From: Inonotus obliquus
Lineage: Eukaryota; Basidiomycota; Agaricomycetes; Hymenochaetales; Hymenochaetaceae
Length of the DNA: 64,000 nt
Direction: 5' to 3'
Assembly (NCBI GenBank): GCA_032164295.1
Contig: JAJHTX010000003.1
Location: 1,798,001 to 1,862,000, forward strand
Shown: positions 12,799-23,869 of the stretch, piece by piece
How positions within the stretch are numbered: the stretch's first letter is position 1
Layout: every line of letters starts with the position of its first letter
Notes under the pieces: model-generated
What the model saw: the letters and a program-made list of their open reading frames with translations, nothing else
The model's database searches: none
What the model was told of the DNA's origin: nothing
Made by a program: the position numbers and the translations under genes

Positions 12799-13333
12799 TT
12801 TAACATTGGTAGGTAGAAGAGGAAGACAAGATAGAGTCCGAAATTGTAACTTGTGAGTATAACGCCTTCGACCCCATCAATAATATTAGTCAGCAGCCAA
12901 GCCCCGCGGGTCACTCGCGTGACATTTTGTGGCTTCTCGTTCATATCGCACAGTGTCTTGTCCCCTCCAACCTTGGAAAAACAATCACACATGGAACGGA
13001 AAATTTGATTCCGGAACTCTCTTTTTACTGGGCATGGAACTTGAGCGGCTCTTTATGTTCCTTGCACTCTATACGCCCTCCCCGTGGCCAATGATCGAGA
13101 TCTATCTATCTATCTATTCACTTTTGATGTTTTCCTATGGTTTGCAAATTCAGCCATCTATCGGTCCGCATTTCGCGTGACCTAGAGCACTACCTTTTAT
13201 CCGCGAGGCAAGAATAAAAGCCCCAGTCATCAAACCGCATTTCATCTAAGAGCCCAATTACTTTACTCCTCAAGCTTGTTCCCATTCTCCTTCTGTCTGT
13301 CTCTTCCTCAACTTAACGGCTTTCATCGACATC
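12799..13333. promoter_or_regulatory. Divergent promoter region (VPS9 / MFS transporter)
   Basis: 535 bp between divergent start codons. On the + side a T/C-rich stretch follows AATAAAAGCC near 13213 and continues to ATG 13334, which looks like a TATA-like element and pyrimidine leader for the transporter. A TCTA repeat (ATCTATCTATCTATC) lies at about 13100. No ORF is convincing. Confidence 0.4.
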
Positions 13334-15856
13334 ATGTCTTCTCCCGATATTGAAGAGGGCCTGTCTAAGCGCACTTCCTGTGATAAGACGCGCATAGAAA
13401 CGATCGAGGCAGTGGAGAAACCCGCCACTACAGTCTACCGCCCCGACATCGACACCACGGATATTGACGAGAAGAAGCTCCTCCGCAAACTGGACTGGAC
13501 ATTCCTTCCGTGGCTTTCGTTCCTCTACCTCCTCAGCTTCCTAGACAGAGCTAGTATCGGCAACGCAAAGGTAGCTAGATCACTCCATCCTACTTTCTGT
13601 TCCGAGTCTAAACGTTATCAACAGCTGTATGGTTTGGAGGAGGACCTTGATCTGACAGATAAGCAGTACTTGCTGTGTCTGACGATTTTCTTCTTCTCAT
13701 ATGCTGTGTTTGAGGTTAGCAGGGACTCGTCTCTCGAGAGGTTATATTCCTTACCTGACATTATTACTTGGTTCTAAGGTTCCTTCCAACATCTTCCTCA
13801 AGCGCCTCCGCCCCTCCATCTGGCTTTCAGCCCTCATGCTTATCTGGGGTATCTGCATGGTCAGTTATTTTTAGCTAGATCTATATCGGAGCTTACCAGG
13901 TTGCCTTAGACTGCTCAGGGTCTTGTACATAACTACTCCGGTCTTCTCAGTAGGCTAAAGTCCCATAATCATGTAGCCCGGATTAACACTGACGAATTTG
14001 TGATAGCTATGCGCTGGTTTCTCGGAGTGTTTGAAGCTGGACTTTTTCCTGGAGTGAACTACTACTTGTCATGGTACCCTCCATTAGATCGTAGCTTCAG
14101 GGTCGCTTGCTTACATCTTCTCCGCTCGTAGCTGGTATAGGCGCTCCGAGTTCGGTATACGTGCTGCTCTGTTCTTCTCTGCCGCTACTGTGTCCGGTGC
14201 TTTCGGAGGTCTGCTTGCCGTACGTCCTTTGATTTCCTATCCTACACCCAAGGTTTATTTCTTATGATAGGCCGCCATTGCCAACATGGACGGAATTGGG
14301 GGTAAACCCGGTTGGTACGTGAGGTTCATTATTATCTCATGTGATCAATGATCAACGACCGAGAATGATAAGGGCATGGATTTTCATATTGGAAGGCCTC
14401 GCTACTGTAATAGCCGGCGTCTTTTCCTTTTTCATCATACAGGATTTCCCGGACACTGCGCGCTTCCTTACAGAAAAAGAACGTGCATTTGTCATCCGCC
14501 GACTGCAGGGCGATGATCAATACTCTGCTGCAGGTGAAAAGCTACGTTGGCACTACATCAGGGAAAGCTTGGTAGATTGGAAGACATGGCTAGGGAGTAT
14601 GCCCACCTTTTGATTCATTTCCATTGGGCGCGACTGACGGCGAGGTTACTTTCAGTGTTGATCTACGCTGGTGTTGATGGTCCTCTCTACGGCGTGAGTG
14701 AAAACACCAAACAATATTGTCCAATTGATTGATGTTATTTTGTCAAGTTCTCTCTCTTCCTCCCCAGTATCATAAACCAGTTGGGTACGTGCGGTGTATG
14801 CAGTCAAAACGATGAGGCAGGGCTGATATTATTAACAAGGCTACGCTGCAACACCGGCCAACCTGCTGACCGTCCCTGTTTATGTGGTCGCTTGCATCGT
14901 TACCTGTATAGTTGGTTTTACGGCTGATAGACTTGGTCGTCGTGGCTTTTTCTCGATGTAAGCCTTCCACGCTCATTTCATTTGTTCATCGGGGTTGATC
15001 GTACCTCAATCCGGCAGATTCTTATTCTTACTTGGTATGTTCTTCCCTTGATAGTCATTCTTGAGAGTTTTGTGGTTACCTATTATGCAAACAGCTGGAG
15101 CGGGGTATGTCATTCTAATATTTTCGAGATCTGGCGGGCTATCGTACTTCGCTGTTTACGTTGCTGCATGGTGGGTCCACTCTTCCGTTCACCTACGATT
15201 ATTGGTCTACTGACTTGCTCGTCGTGCAGTGGAATTTATCCTCTGATCCGTGAGTGAATTCCTCTTTCAAACGAAAGGCAATCTGAAAGTTCAAATGCGA
15301 TCACTAGCTAATGTTATGTGAGTCTCTTTCTTAAACGACAGTGTTCCTTCAACTTAGCTTTTTTCTAGTGCCTGGATGTCGAACAATGTCGAAGGTTCCT
15401 ACAAACGGAGTGTGACCCTGGGAATGGTCATCAGCTTGTGAGTAACGCCACTAAGATGCATTCTATAACCTTCTGGTTTACGAGTCGTCTCAATAGTGGT
15501 AACATTAACGGAGGGGCCACCTCAAATGTGGTAAGTATTCATGCCTCTTGCTTTTTCGATAAACAACATCCCACATGTTATTTTTGCAGTATCGAGCGCG
15601 CGACCGGCCTTGGTACACGCTCGGTCATGGCATGGTTCTTGTTTACATCGGGATGGGCTTCTGCGCCTCCGTCATCATGTTCCTCTGTCTCCGCAGGGAG
15701 AACGATAAACGCGCGCGGGGGGATAGGGACGAGATCATCACAGGAGTGAATGACTCAAAGGATGGTTTGGAGGAGAAGAATGGCCGGTACGAGAGCGTGG
15801 AGCATGCAAAGAAGGATAAAGGTGACAAATGGAGTGGATATAGGTATACATTGTGA
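13334..15856 (+). CDS. MFS transporter, allantoate permease / anion:cation symporter family
   Basis: Predicted plasma-membrane proton symporter of the Dal5/Tna1 type for organic anions or vitamins. The N terminus MSSPDIEEGLSKRTS is cytosolic. DEKKLLRKLDWTFLPWLSFL then LLSFLDRASIGNAK is the classic first-helix signature of the family. Successive short exons give LYGLEEDLDLTDKQYLLCL, VPSNIFLKRLRPSIWLSALM, RWFLGVFEAGLFPGVNYYLS, WYRRSEFGIRAALFFSAAT, AIANMDGIGGKPGW and AWIFILEGLATVIAGVFSFF, then FIIQDFPDTARFLT. The second half includes PANLLTVPVYVVACIV with GFTADRLGRRGFF. The tail (KDGLEEKNGRYESVEHAKKD) is charged and ends YRYTL. There are at least ten introns. The substrate cannot be inferred. 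Confidence 0.85.
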
Positions 15857-16041
15857 AAACCTACTACAGTTTGGCTGATAAATCTCCGGATGTATGACGA
15901 TACTAGAAATAAGAATGAATTTACGCCACTGGAGAATAATCTGTGTGCAGAACCCTGCTCCTCCCCCCTTCAAGTTGTCTATCTATGTTCCACGATTGGA
16001 CCGTTTGTAGCGTTGAGTCATTTTTTTGCCTAGAAGCCATG

Positions 16042-17385
16042 TCAAGTCATGGTGTCAGTGGTTGTTTGTACACCGTGCGGATATTTCTTGTTGAGGGATG
16101 AACTATTTATACCCCGACGCGCCTGCGGGAGAAGTGAGAATTTGGGACGGGGTATAACAGTTTGATCACTAGTTAATGTACAAATGCTGCGCCGTTCGCC
16201 TGAATCGCCATCTCCCATTGTGCGCGATAAGGTTGAGGAAGAAGCTCTACTGCGTGTTGGACGGCGTGGATTTCTTTGTGGTCGAGTAGGAGAGGGCGAG
16301 GGATGCGCAGAAAGTGATTCATACAAACGAAGCTTGGTCTGCACGGGGGAGAGTGAAATGGATTCCGAGTCATGGCGTGCACAGTTGGACGTCCTAGATT
16401 TGTTGCAGCAAGTGTGCGTCTTTGGCAATACTATGGAAGTTGGAGTAAGTCTTCCGCCTTCGGGGGACGTGGGAGGTGTAAGAGTCTGGCGCCTCTTCAG
16501 CGAAGGAATGAATGATCTTGTACGGGTCGTTGCACTATCTGCCCTAAAATTGACGAGCGTCTGATCCAGTTCATCTCCGCTCGAATAGACAGGCGAAGTT
16601 GACAGCTCCTCGGTGATCGGTACAGGTGGATCTGGGGAATGAGACGCATCTGACACGCTGGATTCGGCGTCCAACGCGAGCGGTGTAAGCGATAGAGCGT
16701 CGAACTTTGCGCTGGTGACGCAGCCATGATCGATATAGTCAGTTGTGCAGCTAGCGTCAGAATCACGGCGCTTCGCTATCAGTTCTTCCAGCCTGTCCTT
16801 GCGTTGGGCGGGGAGTGCTTCGAATAGTCCGGTATCGGAAATATCTGAGGGACTGGGAGTCAGAGGTACATCTTCCTCGGACGAGAATGTCTCGAGAGCC
16901 AAACGCTTCCAGTACTTGGCCACCTTTCTCCTTCTTCTAGTTTCGTTGCGAGCGTTTATCGCAATGTCCAGGGCGCAGAGGTAATGCTCGGGCGTGCGGG
17001 GCCCGACCACAGGAGGTCGTCCAGGCAAGAATTTTGACCAAGGACTGCAGGAATCATTCATGGCGTCATTAAGAGCACAGATGAGCACGTCTTCCAGGTG
17101 TTCAACATTCTCTGTATGAGAGCACTTCCTCGCTAGGTTCATGATGGGCTCCATAAGCGGCAAGGAGAATAATGGGTTCGAGAATTCGCCCTGAAGGAAA
17201 TTGTGCTTGACGAAGCATTTAGAGTCGAGTGTATCCCCGGGATGCATAGATAGGTCCGATTTCGCATATTGACTTCTGGGTGAGCACGAAGGGAAGTGTT
17301 CATCATTGTCCGCCGTGCTAATTCCATTTGCTGGTGCCAGTAACGGGAGGCAGCTCTCTGATTTTGCGCGTCTGTGGGGGAGCAT
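16042..17385 (-). CDS. Hypothetical Ser/Pro-rich protein, single exon
   Basis: An uninterrupted 447-codon frame from ATG 17385 (MLPHRRAKSESCLPLLAPAN) to 16042. Two moderately ordered blocks are visible: LMEPIMNLARKCSHTENVEH with LEDVLICALNDAMND, and PGRPPVVGPRTPEHYLCALD followed by IAINARNETRRRRKVAKYWK. The remainder is low-complexity Ser/Pro/Thr-rich with repeated SP and TPP sites (e.g. QTLTPPTSPEGGRLTP), suggesting a phosphorylated regulatory protein. The RRRRKVAKYWK stretch could be a nuclear localisation signal. I recognise no domain. The length of the clean frame and the matching divergent promoter with ETR1 argue that it is a real gene. Confidence 0.6.
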   Translation of the reverse strand: MLPHRRAKSESCLPLLAPANGISTADNDEHFPSCSPRSQYAKSDLSMHPGDTLDSKCFVKHNFLQGEFSNPLFSLPLMEPIMNLARKCSHTENVEHLEDVLICALNDAMNDSCSPWSKFLPGRPPVVGPRTPEHYLCALDIAINARNETRRRRKVAKYWKRLALETFSSEEDVPLTPSPSDISDTGLFEALPAQRKDRLEELIAKRRDSDASCTTDYIDHGCVTSAKFDALSLTPLALDAESSVSDASHSPDPPVPITEELSTSPVYSSGDELDQTLVNFRADSATTRTRSFIPSLKRRQTLTPPTSPEGGRLTPTSIVLPKTHTCCNKSRTSNCARHDSESISLSPVQTKLRLYESLSAHPSPSPTRPQRNPRRPTRSRASSSTLSRTMGDGDSGERRSICTLTSDQTVIPRPKFSLLPQARRGINSSSLNKKYPHGVQTTTDTMT

Positions 17386-17741
17386 GATTTCTCAAAGACT
17401 GAAACGAGTAAGTCAAAGGATCGTGGTGGAGGGAAGCAATACCTCTTGGTCCCAAGTCATTCACCTTCTTGTAGTACCACCAAAAAGAGGCTGACAGACT
17501 CGCTAGCCGTGTAAGCCGCTGAATCGATCACACGGAGCACGAGACGGATAGTAGACTCGTTCTATAACACCAATCGTGGTTCCACTCGCCGTCCCACCGT
17601 GTCCTTAGTGCTCATTGTGTATCTGAATGAGAAAGATTTGACGAGTCGGCAAGTATGAGTTTGTTACGTAATATCAGTATATAACAGCACAACAGCAAAC
17701 AACTACAAACAGGACTCTAGCACCACTCACCGCTACTTATC
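17386..17741. promoter_or_regulatory. Bidirectional promoter region (hypothetical gene / ETR1)
   Basis: 356 bp between two divergent start codons. A TATATAAC motif at about 17678-17685 lies some 60 bp upstream of the ETR1 start, followed by an A/C-rich leader. No coding frame is evident. Confidence 0.4.
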
Positions 17742-19175
17742 ATGGTCATGGTTCATAGTAATATTGTTCCTCGCCTTTGGCGACAGAAGAGCGCCTTCGG
17801 GGTACTTCGATTTCGCTCCTATGCATCGACTAGCTCTTCGTTAAATCGTGCAGTCGTATTCACATCTAACGGTGACCCTGCAAAGGTCATTCGCGTTCTA
17901 TCCTTTCCCAAACTTTCACCTCCTCAGCCCAGGTCCGTCAACATTCGCTTTCAACTATCACCGATAAATCCTTCAGACGTCAATGTTATCGAGGGAGTCT
18001 ATCCTGCGAAGCCCGAGGCGCGTTCCAACCTTGCTCAGGACGGCCCTGGAAGTGAGAAGGAGCCATGTTACATTGTCGGAAATGAGGGATTGGCCGAGGT
18101 AATGGAGGTCGGAGAAGGCGTCACCAGCCTGGTTCCAGGAGACAGGGTTGTCATGGTCAAGCCTCAGTCCGGCACTTGGTCAACAAGTGCAAACGTACAA
18201 GAACAGGACGTGATCAAAATACCGACCGTCGAGGGTTCTACTGTTAGCGACGTGCAAGGCGCAACCATGTCTGTACGCATCTCTTCAGATAGACTGCCTT
18301 CTGAGTGGATGTCTCATGCGCATCATGTAGGTAAATCCTCCGACGGCTTACAATATGCTTCGTGAATTCGTACAGCTCAGAGCTGGCGACTGGATTGTCC
18401 AGAATGGAGCAAACAGTGCAGTTAGTACTGGATAAATTTTGCGGTAATACATCCATCATCCAATACTTCACTCAGGTTGGACAAGCAGTCATCCAAATCG
18501 CAGCTCACCGCGGACTAAAGTCGATCAATTTTGTTAGGAATAGGTATTTTATTTCATTCATGAACCGAGTATCTGGGATTGTTTGTTCACAGAGTTGCAG
18601 ACCCGAGTTTTCCGACCTCGAAAAGGAGCTGAAGAGCTTGGGAGCTACCCATGTCCTTCCGCTCGAACTTTTATCAGACAAGGCGGCTCGATCAACTGTA
18701 AAGGAGCTCGTTGGTGGGGCGAATATCCGTCTCGCTCTGAACTGTGTCTCAGGACGGACAACTGCTGCTCTTGTTGGACTGTTGGGACATGATGCACACC
18801 TGGTATCCTACGGCGCAATGTCAAAAGAACCTCTTTCGCTTCCGACAAGCGCGTTTATATTCAAAGGTTTGACCGCCCATGGCTTCATGCAAAATCGCTG
18901 GTACCGGGAAAATGGGCTCAAAAGAAGGGAAGAATTAATGAAGGAACTAACTGGCCTCATGGTGACGGGAAAGGTAGGAGGATACGTCAACAGTTACAGT
19001 TGTTGCTGCTCACCAATAGTTCATCCAGCTCAAAGAGCCCCGTCACACCATTCTTGATATTCCAATATCTCTGAGCGATGCTGACGCGACGACGAAAGTT
19101 CGAGACATTATAGAGAAAGTGACGAGTGGGAAGGGGATGTTTGGGAGAAAAGTACTATTAAGGTTCGAGAGCTAA
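17742..19175 (+). CDS. ETR1: Mitochondrial trans-2-enoyl-ACP/CoA reductase
   Basis: Predicted NADPH-dependent 2-enoyl reductase of mitochondrial type II fatty acid synthesis (MECR/Etr1p), which supplies octanoyl-ACP for lipoate. The N terminus (WRQKSAFGVLRFRSYASTSS) is a basic, hydroxylated presequence. NRAVVFTSNGDPAKVIRVLS and LSPINPSDVNVIEGVYP give the GroES-like domain, including the Tyr of the active-site loop. GLAEVMEVGEGVTSLVPGDR follows. After an intron VNPPTAYNMLREFV and GDWIVQNGANSA are joined across another intron to VGQAVIQIAAHRGLKSINFV, the nucleotide-binding fold. LALNCVSGRTTAALVGLLG, HGFMQNRWY and the last exon, ending GMFGRKVLLRFES, complete the enzyme. Two ATGs (17742 and 17748) are available; the first is taken. 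The TAA stop is at 19173-19175. Confidence 0.9.
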
Positions 19176-19292
19176 TGAATAGTATACGGGAAGAATAAAT
19201 ACATGAATTGGTTTGACGGTACTCATCTAGCCTTTCGATACTTGGGAACCAATGGAAAGCAGAAGAAAATCGAGTCTGCACATTTGGGAGGG

Positions 19293-20111
19293 CTATCGAG
19301 CTTTCCTGTCATCAAAGAAATTCTGGAGGAAATCAGACTCAGTGTGCATCCGTAAAGTGGCCAAATCATATCTTACCCTAAGATGCCTCAGTTGCCAAGC
19401 GCAGGTTGCGACCAAAACTCCGATCTGGAGAATGCTGTACCATACTGCTCGCTCGTTCGTCGCCTCACTCAGGTCGCGGTAACTCGCCTCTCGCTCACGC
19501 TGGTACTGCTGTTCTCGACGTATCTCATCGAGTTTCGAGTTCAAATCGCGAATCTTTTGGGCGAGATCAGAGACGTGGGATCTATCATGCTCGGTATTCG
19601 GACGGGCGGAGCCGACAACAATGTCGATATAGAGCTTTATATGGGTGTTGGGAGAGGAAGAGGACGGTACTGAGAGGCATATGGAATGGTCTCCCGCTTC
19701 GTGTGCTGTAAAGGTGAATTTACCATCGAACGGTCCGCGTGTACGTACGACGGAATGGCCGGATTCCATTTCCTAGACGTTCGACCAATTAGAAAGCGAA
19801 ATACCTGTGTGCAAAGAAACGAGCGTACGTCGACCTCAACTAGAATGCCGATGTTCGAGTTTTCTATGTATTTTTGTTGTTGTTCGCTCCATTCAAGAGC
19901 CTTGTAGTGCCCTGTGCACATAATCACCGAATGAGCTGCATTGAACCAAGATTGAATGGGACGCACCTTCAACAACGGTGTCCGTAGGAAGTTCCTCGAT
20001 GAAGCACCTTCTTTCCGAAGCATCAAGGTAGAAGTGGAGAGCATTCGAAAAGGTCGCTGCACACAGAATGAGGAAGCAGAGACTTGAAACGAAGCCATTA
20101 TGACGAGCCAT
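19293..20111 (-). CDS. p24 family (EMP24/GP25L) cargo receptor
   Basis: Type I membrane protein of COPI/COPII vesicles. A signal peptide (GFVSSLCFLILCAATFSNA) precedes LHFYLDASERRCFIEELPTD, the start of the GOLD domain. Further exons give HYKALEWSEQQQKYIENSN, IGILVEVD, then MESGHSVVRTRGPFDGKFTF and TAHEAGDHSICLSV. A coiled coil (AQKIRDLNSKLDEIRREQQY) and a single membrane helix (YSILQIGVLVATCAWQLRHL) follow. A GTAAG...CCAG intron then joins LR to the cytosolic tail NFFDDRKAR, which keeps the FF and dibasic-like sorting signals of p24 proteins. The start may be ATG 20111 or the in-frame ATG 20120. It resembles the Erp1/5/6 group more than Emp24, but the subfamily is not certain. It is divergent from RPF1 over about 150 bp. 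Confidence 0.85.
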
Positions 20112-20263
20112 GTTGCGCATTGAGCGGCCAGCGCGTAGAGTTCGTGTTCAAGAGCAAGTAGAGTACACGTATCGCAATCATAAAAGTGTGAGAACTAGCT
20201 TCCATTTCAGCATAATGACTTTTACTCAAAGACTTGGTTCAAAATTCTCAATATTCCTCTGTC

Positions 20264-21711
20264 ATGCCGACTCATCGTTTCCAGGCTTCTTTAATCAGAA
20301 ACAAAGTGAAAAGAGAAGAAATCTCTCGCAAAAACAAGAAGGGCAAACGCCAGGAGAAATTACAGAAGAGACTTGCACGAGCTAAAGCAGAGGCAAATGA
20401 TCCCCAGGCCAAAAAGGCGAGCTTTCCTGCTCTCTATCCGTGCCGTACTGTTCGTGCCAACTTGCCTCCCCGTCTAGAAACGACTAGCGGAGAATGTCCC
20501 GAGGACGTTAGATAACACAAGAGAGTTTGATCCCTCCGTTCTCACCGCTCCGCCCTCAGTACCTCAAGTTAACACTACAATCCCTTCAGCATCGGACTTC
20601 AGAGAGAAACCTGCCGACGAATCGTTTTTGGATATTTCATCTGATCCTTTCGCTTCATACTTTTCGTCCGCCTTTGAGACGGATCCGTCAATACCTCCCA
20701 AAGTCCTCATTACTACCTCTTTCAAGTCGTCCAAGTTGACCTATGAATTCTGCGATGAGCTAGTCAGCGTCATCCCTGGGGCAGAGTTCGTTCGGCGGAA
20801 GAAGGGAAAGGGTTTCGAAATAGGCCGTGTTGCAGTCTGGGCTGCGGAGAGGGGCTATGGGAACATGATTGTGGTGAATGAGGACATGAAGAAACCCAGT
20901 AAGTGACATTGGTGTTCATTTCTCATCCAAGAGTTGGATACTCAGCCCTCTGTTTTAGACGCAATAACACTTATTCACCTACCACAAGGACCAACGGCGT
21001 ATTTCAGGCTATCGTCAGTCCAACTAACGAAACAAATCAGCGTGAGTCGTTGTCATCCTAAACTTATTAACGTTTCCACTTAGTCATTTTCTTGCAGGGA
21101 CACGCCCGCCCAACAGAGCATTTTCCCGAGCTCGTCCTTAATAGCTTTGTTACTCGACTCGGGAATACCGTCGGCCGAATGTTTCAGACGCTATTCCCAC
21201 CAATGCCAGAGTTCCAGGGACGGCAAGTGGTTACGCTACATAACCAGCGAGACTTTCTGTTCTTCCGAAGACACCGGTAAGCTTCTCCACGAGATGGTCT
21301 ATTCGTGAGACGTATATGTTAACGCTGCTTAGATATGCATTCCGAAGTACAGAAAAGGCGGCTTTACAAGAAATTGGGCCCCGCTTCACGTTGAAACTAA
21401 GGTGGATGAAGAAGGGAACGCCGGCTGTTCAATCGTTGGGCCAGCCATCAGGAAGCCTAGAGGTGGCTCGTGATGATGATGGAAGTGAGCCAGGTGTAGA
21501 TCTTCGCGATAACTCCAACTCGAAAACGGATAACGATATGAGTGTGGATGGAAAAGAGGCGGATAAAAGATCCAAATTGGAGCCTCCTACCAAGGACGAA
21601 TACATTTGGATGTGGAAGGTGAGTGCAATTTTCTATACAGATCTTTTCTTGATAGTGAATGACCTTCTCCAGCCTGAACTAGAGACTACGAGGCGGACGT
21701 TTTTCCTGTAG
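20264..21711 (+). CDS. RPF1: Ribosome production factor 1 (Brix domain)
   Basis: Nucleolar factor for 60S subunit assembly. The start gives [20 protein letters not shown] and a Lys/Arg-rich nucleolar-targeting N terminus ending NDPQAKK. An apparent GC-AG intron (20417-20477) leads to [20 protein letters not shown]. The Brix domain follows: [109 protein letters not shown] and [15 protein letters not shown]. The C-terminal part is [19 protein letters not shown], then an acidic insert (about 21440-21590) and [11 protein letters not shown] spliced to [12 protein letters not shown]. The whole family signature is present, including the YIWMWKPE ending. Confidence 0.92.
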
Positions 21712-21919
21712 CTCGTTTTATTAGAATTGAAGTTTATGTGGTTTATGTAGCGCACTGATGTTCGAGAAAGAGAACGAGTGTATGACTAAGCATCTTCAAA
21801 AAAAGTTTGTTCACGTCTTCCATAAATGCGATAACCGTAAAAATGAACAACCAGAATATCCTCCCCAGCACCACCCATCACACACTCTTAAAGCCCGTTA
21901 ACCTTGTATTACTATTGCC

Positions 21920-23732
21920 ATGGTCACAAAGCAGGAATTTTTCCCCTCCATAGGGAACATCGTCGAGAAGACAGTCGGGACAACCGAGTCTTCTTCTTCC
22001 ACAGCCCTTGACACCGATGTCGACGACGACAATGCAGTCAAGGAAATAGAATCGTTGTGCATGAACTGCGGCGAAAATGTGCGTTGATTTTATGTTTTGT
22101 GTGTCGGATCGTAATGCATGTAGGTACTGAATCTGATCAGGGGACAACGCGATTGCTATTGACTTCGATCCCGTATTTCCGGGAGGTGATAGTGATGTCT
22201 TTTCAATGCGATCACTGCGGCTGGAAAAACAACGAAGTCCAATCGGCCGGTACCATTAGAGGTACGTTATGCTTTCAAGTCGTGTCAGGTCGTAGTGCTG
22301 ATCTCCCTCCTCTAGAGCATGGAACAGCATATACAGTTCGCATTCTTACACGAAAAGACCTTGATCGACAGCTCGTTAAATCACCCACATGCACCGTTAC
22401 CATCCCCGAGCACGAGCTTACCATTCCTCCAGGGAAAGGCCAACTCACTACTGTTGAAGGTCTCATTCGCGATGTGGTTACCGATCTTTCAACAGACCAA
22501 CCTCTCCGGCGCATACAAGCGGAGGAAGCATATAAGAAGATAGAAAGTATTCTGACCGCCTTCAGAGCGATCCTTGGGGATGAAGAAAATGCTGAGGAGG
22601 TTGACGGGGATGACAATGCGGCGAGGGAGAAGGCGTCGGAGAAAGGCTTGCCTATGGAACCCTTCACGATCAAGGTCGATGATCCAGCCGGAGACTCCTT
22701 CATCGAATTTGTAGACTCGATGGCCGATCCCAAGTGGAACTTGCGCACATATAACCGAACACGTGAACAGAATATCCAGCTAGGTTTGGTCGTCCCAGAC
22801 GATGCAGCAGACGCGGCGAGCTCAGCAGATGCCACGACAGAACCGAGCAAGGTAACCAGTAAGCAACAAGCGGAAGAAGCTCTCGGAGGTGGGCTTGAAG
22901 GCAAAAACGAAGAAATTTTCGCATTTCCAGGGACATGTTCGAGCTGCGGTGCACGATTAGATACATTGATGAAGAAGGTTAACATTCCATATTTCAAAGT
23001 ACGCCTTTGCAGTACTTCTTTCACGTATAACAATTCTTATTTATCGATAGGATATTTTGATCATGTCTACGAATTGCGATCATTGCGGTTACCGAGACAA
23101 TGAGGTGAAATCGGGTTCTGCAATTTCCGAGAAGGGAAAACGAATAACTCTGAAGGTTGAGGATCAGGAGGATCTGAGCCGCGATGTTCTCAAGGTAAGG
23201 ATTCTGATTCGTGATGTGAGATGAAAACAGGGATGACAAGTATTTGCAGAGCGAGTCTTGCGGATTAAAAATTCCTGAAATAGATCTCGTTTTGCAAGCT
23301 GGTACTCTCGGTGGCCGATTTACGACTCTAGAGGGTCTCCTGAATCAGGTATACGAGGAGTTGTCAGACAAAGTTTTCGCCTCCGGAGATTCAGTCACGG
23401 GGGACAGAAAAGTATTTGAGAAGTTCCTGGCCGACTTGAAAGCTGTACGTTACGTATGCTAGGTATCTTGTTCTATCGCGATGCTTATTGTTTGTTCGAA
23501 GGTCAAAGCGGTGGAACGACCATTTACAGTGATCTTAGAGGATCCTCTGGCGAATTCATACCTCCAGAATCTGTACGCACCAGATCCTGACCCGAATATG
23601 ACCATAGAGTTATTCGAAAGAACCTGGGAGCAAAACGAGGAGCTAGGTCTGAACGACATAAAGATTGAGGGCTATGAGCAAGATGCCGTTACAGTCGACA
23701 AGAAGGAGGAAGACCACCATCGTGCATTATAG
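21920..23732 (+). CDS. ZPR1: Zinc finger protein ZPR1
   Basis: Zinc protein that acts as a chaperone/partner of translation elongation factor eEF1A and shuttles to the nucleus. It has the expected two tandem modules, each a zinc finger followed by an alpha-beta domain. Module 1 has CMNCGEN, spliced to [20 protein letters not shown] and [15 protein letters not shown]. Its alpha-beta domain includes [20 protein letters not shown] and [16 protein letters not shown]. Module 2 has [39 protein letters not shown] and [15 protein letters not shown], followed by [20 protein letters not shown] and [13 protein letters not shown]. The end is [10 protein letters not shown]. All eight zinc cysteines are visible. 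Start ATG 21920 gives [13 protein letters not shown]. At least five introns are present, some crossing the finger loops. Confidence 0.93.
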
Positions 23733-23869
23733 AGCCAAATTAGTGCATACGCATACAATTATGTATTATGTAATTCATGATAATACACTGCCTCTCCATC
23801 CATAGCGATCTCATTTCATGACCATCAACATTCCGTGGACTGATTTTTGACTCGGTGAAGATTGTACAA

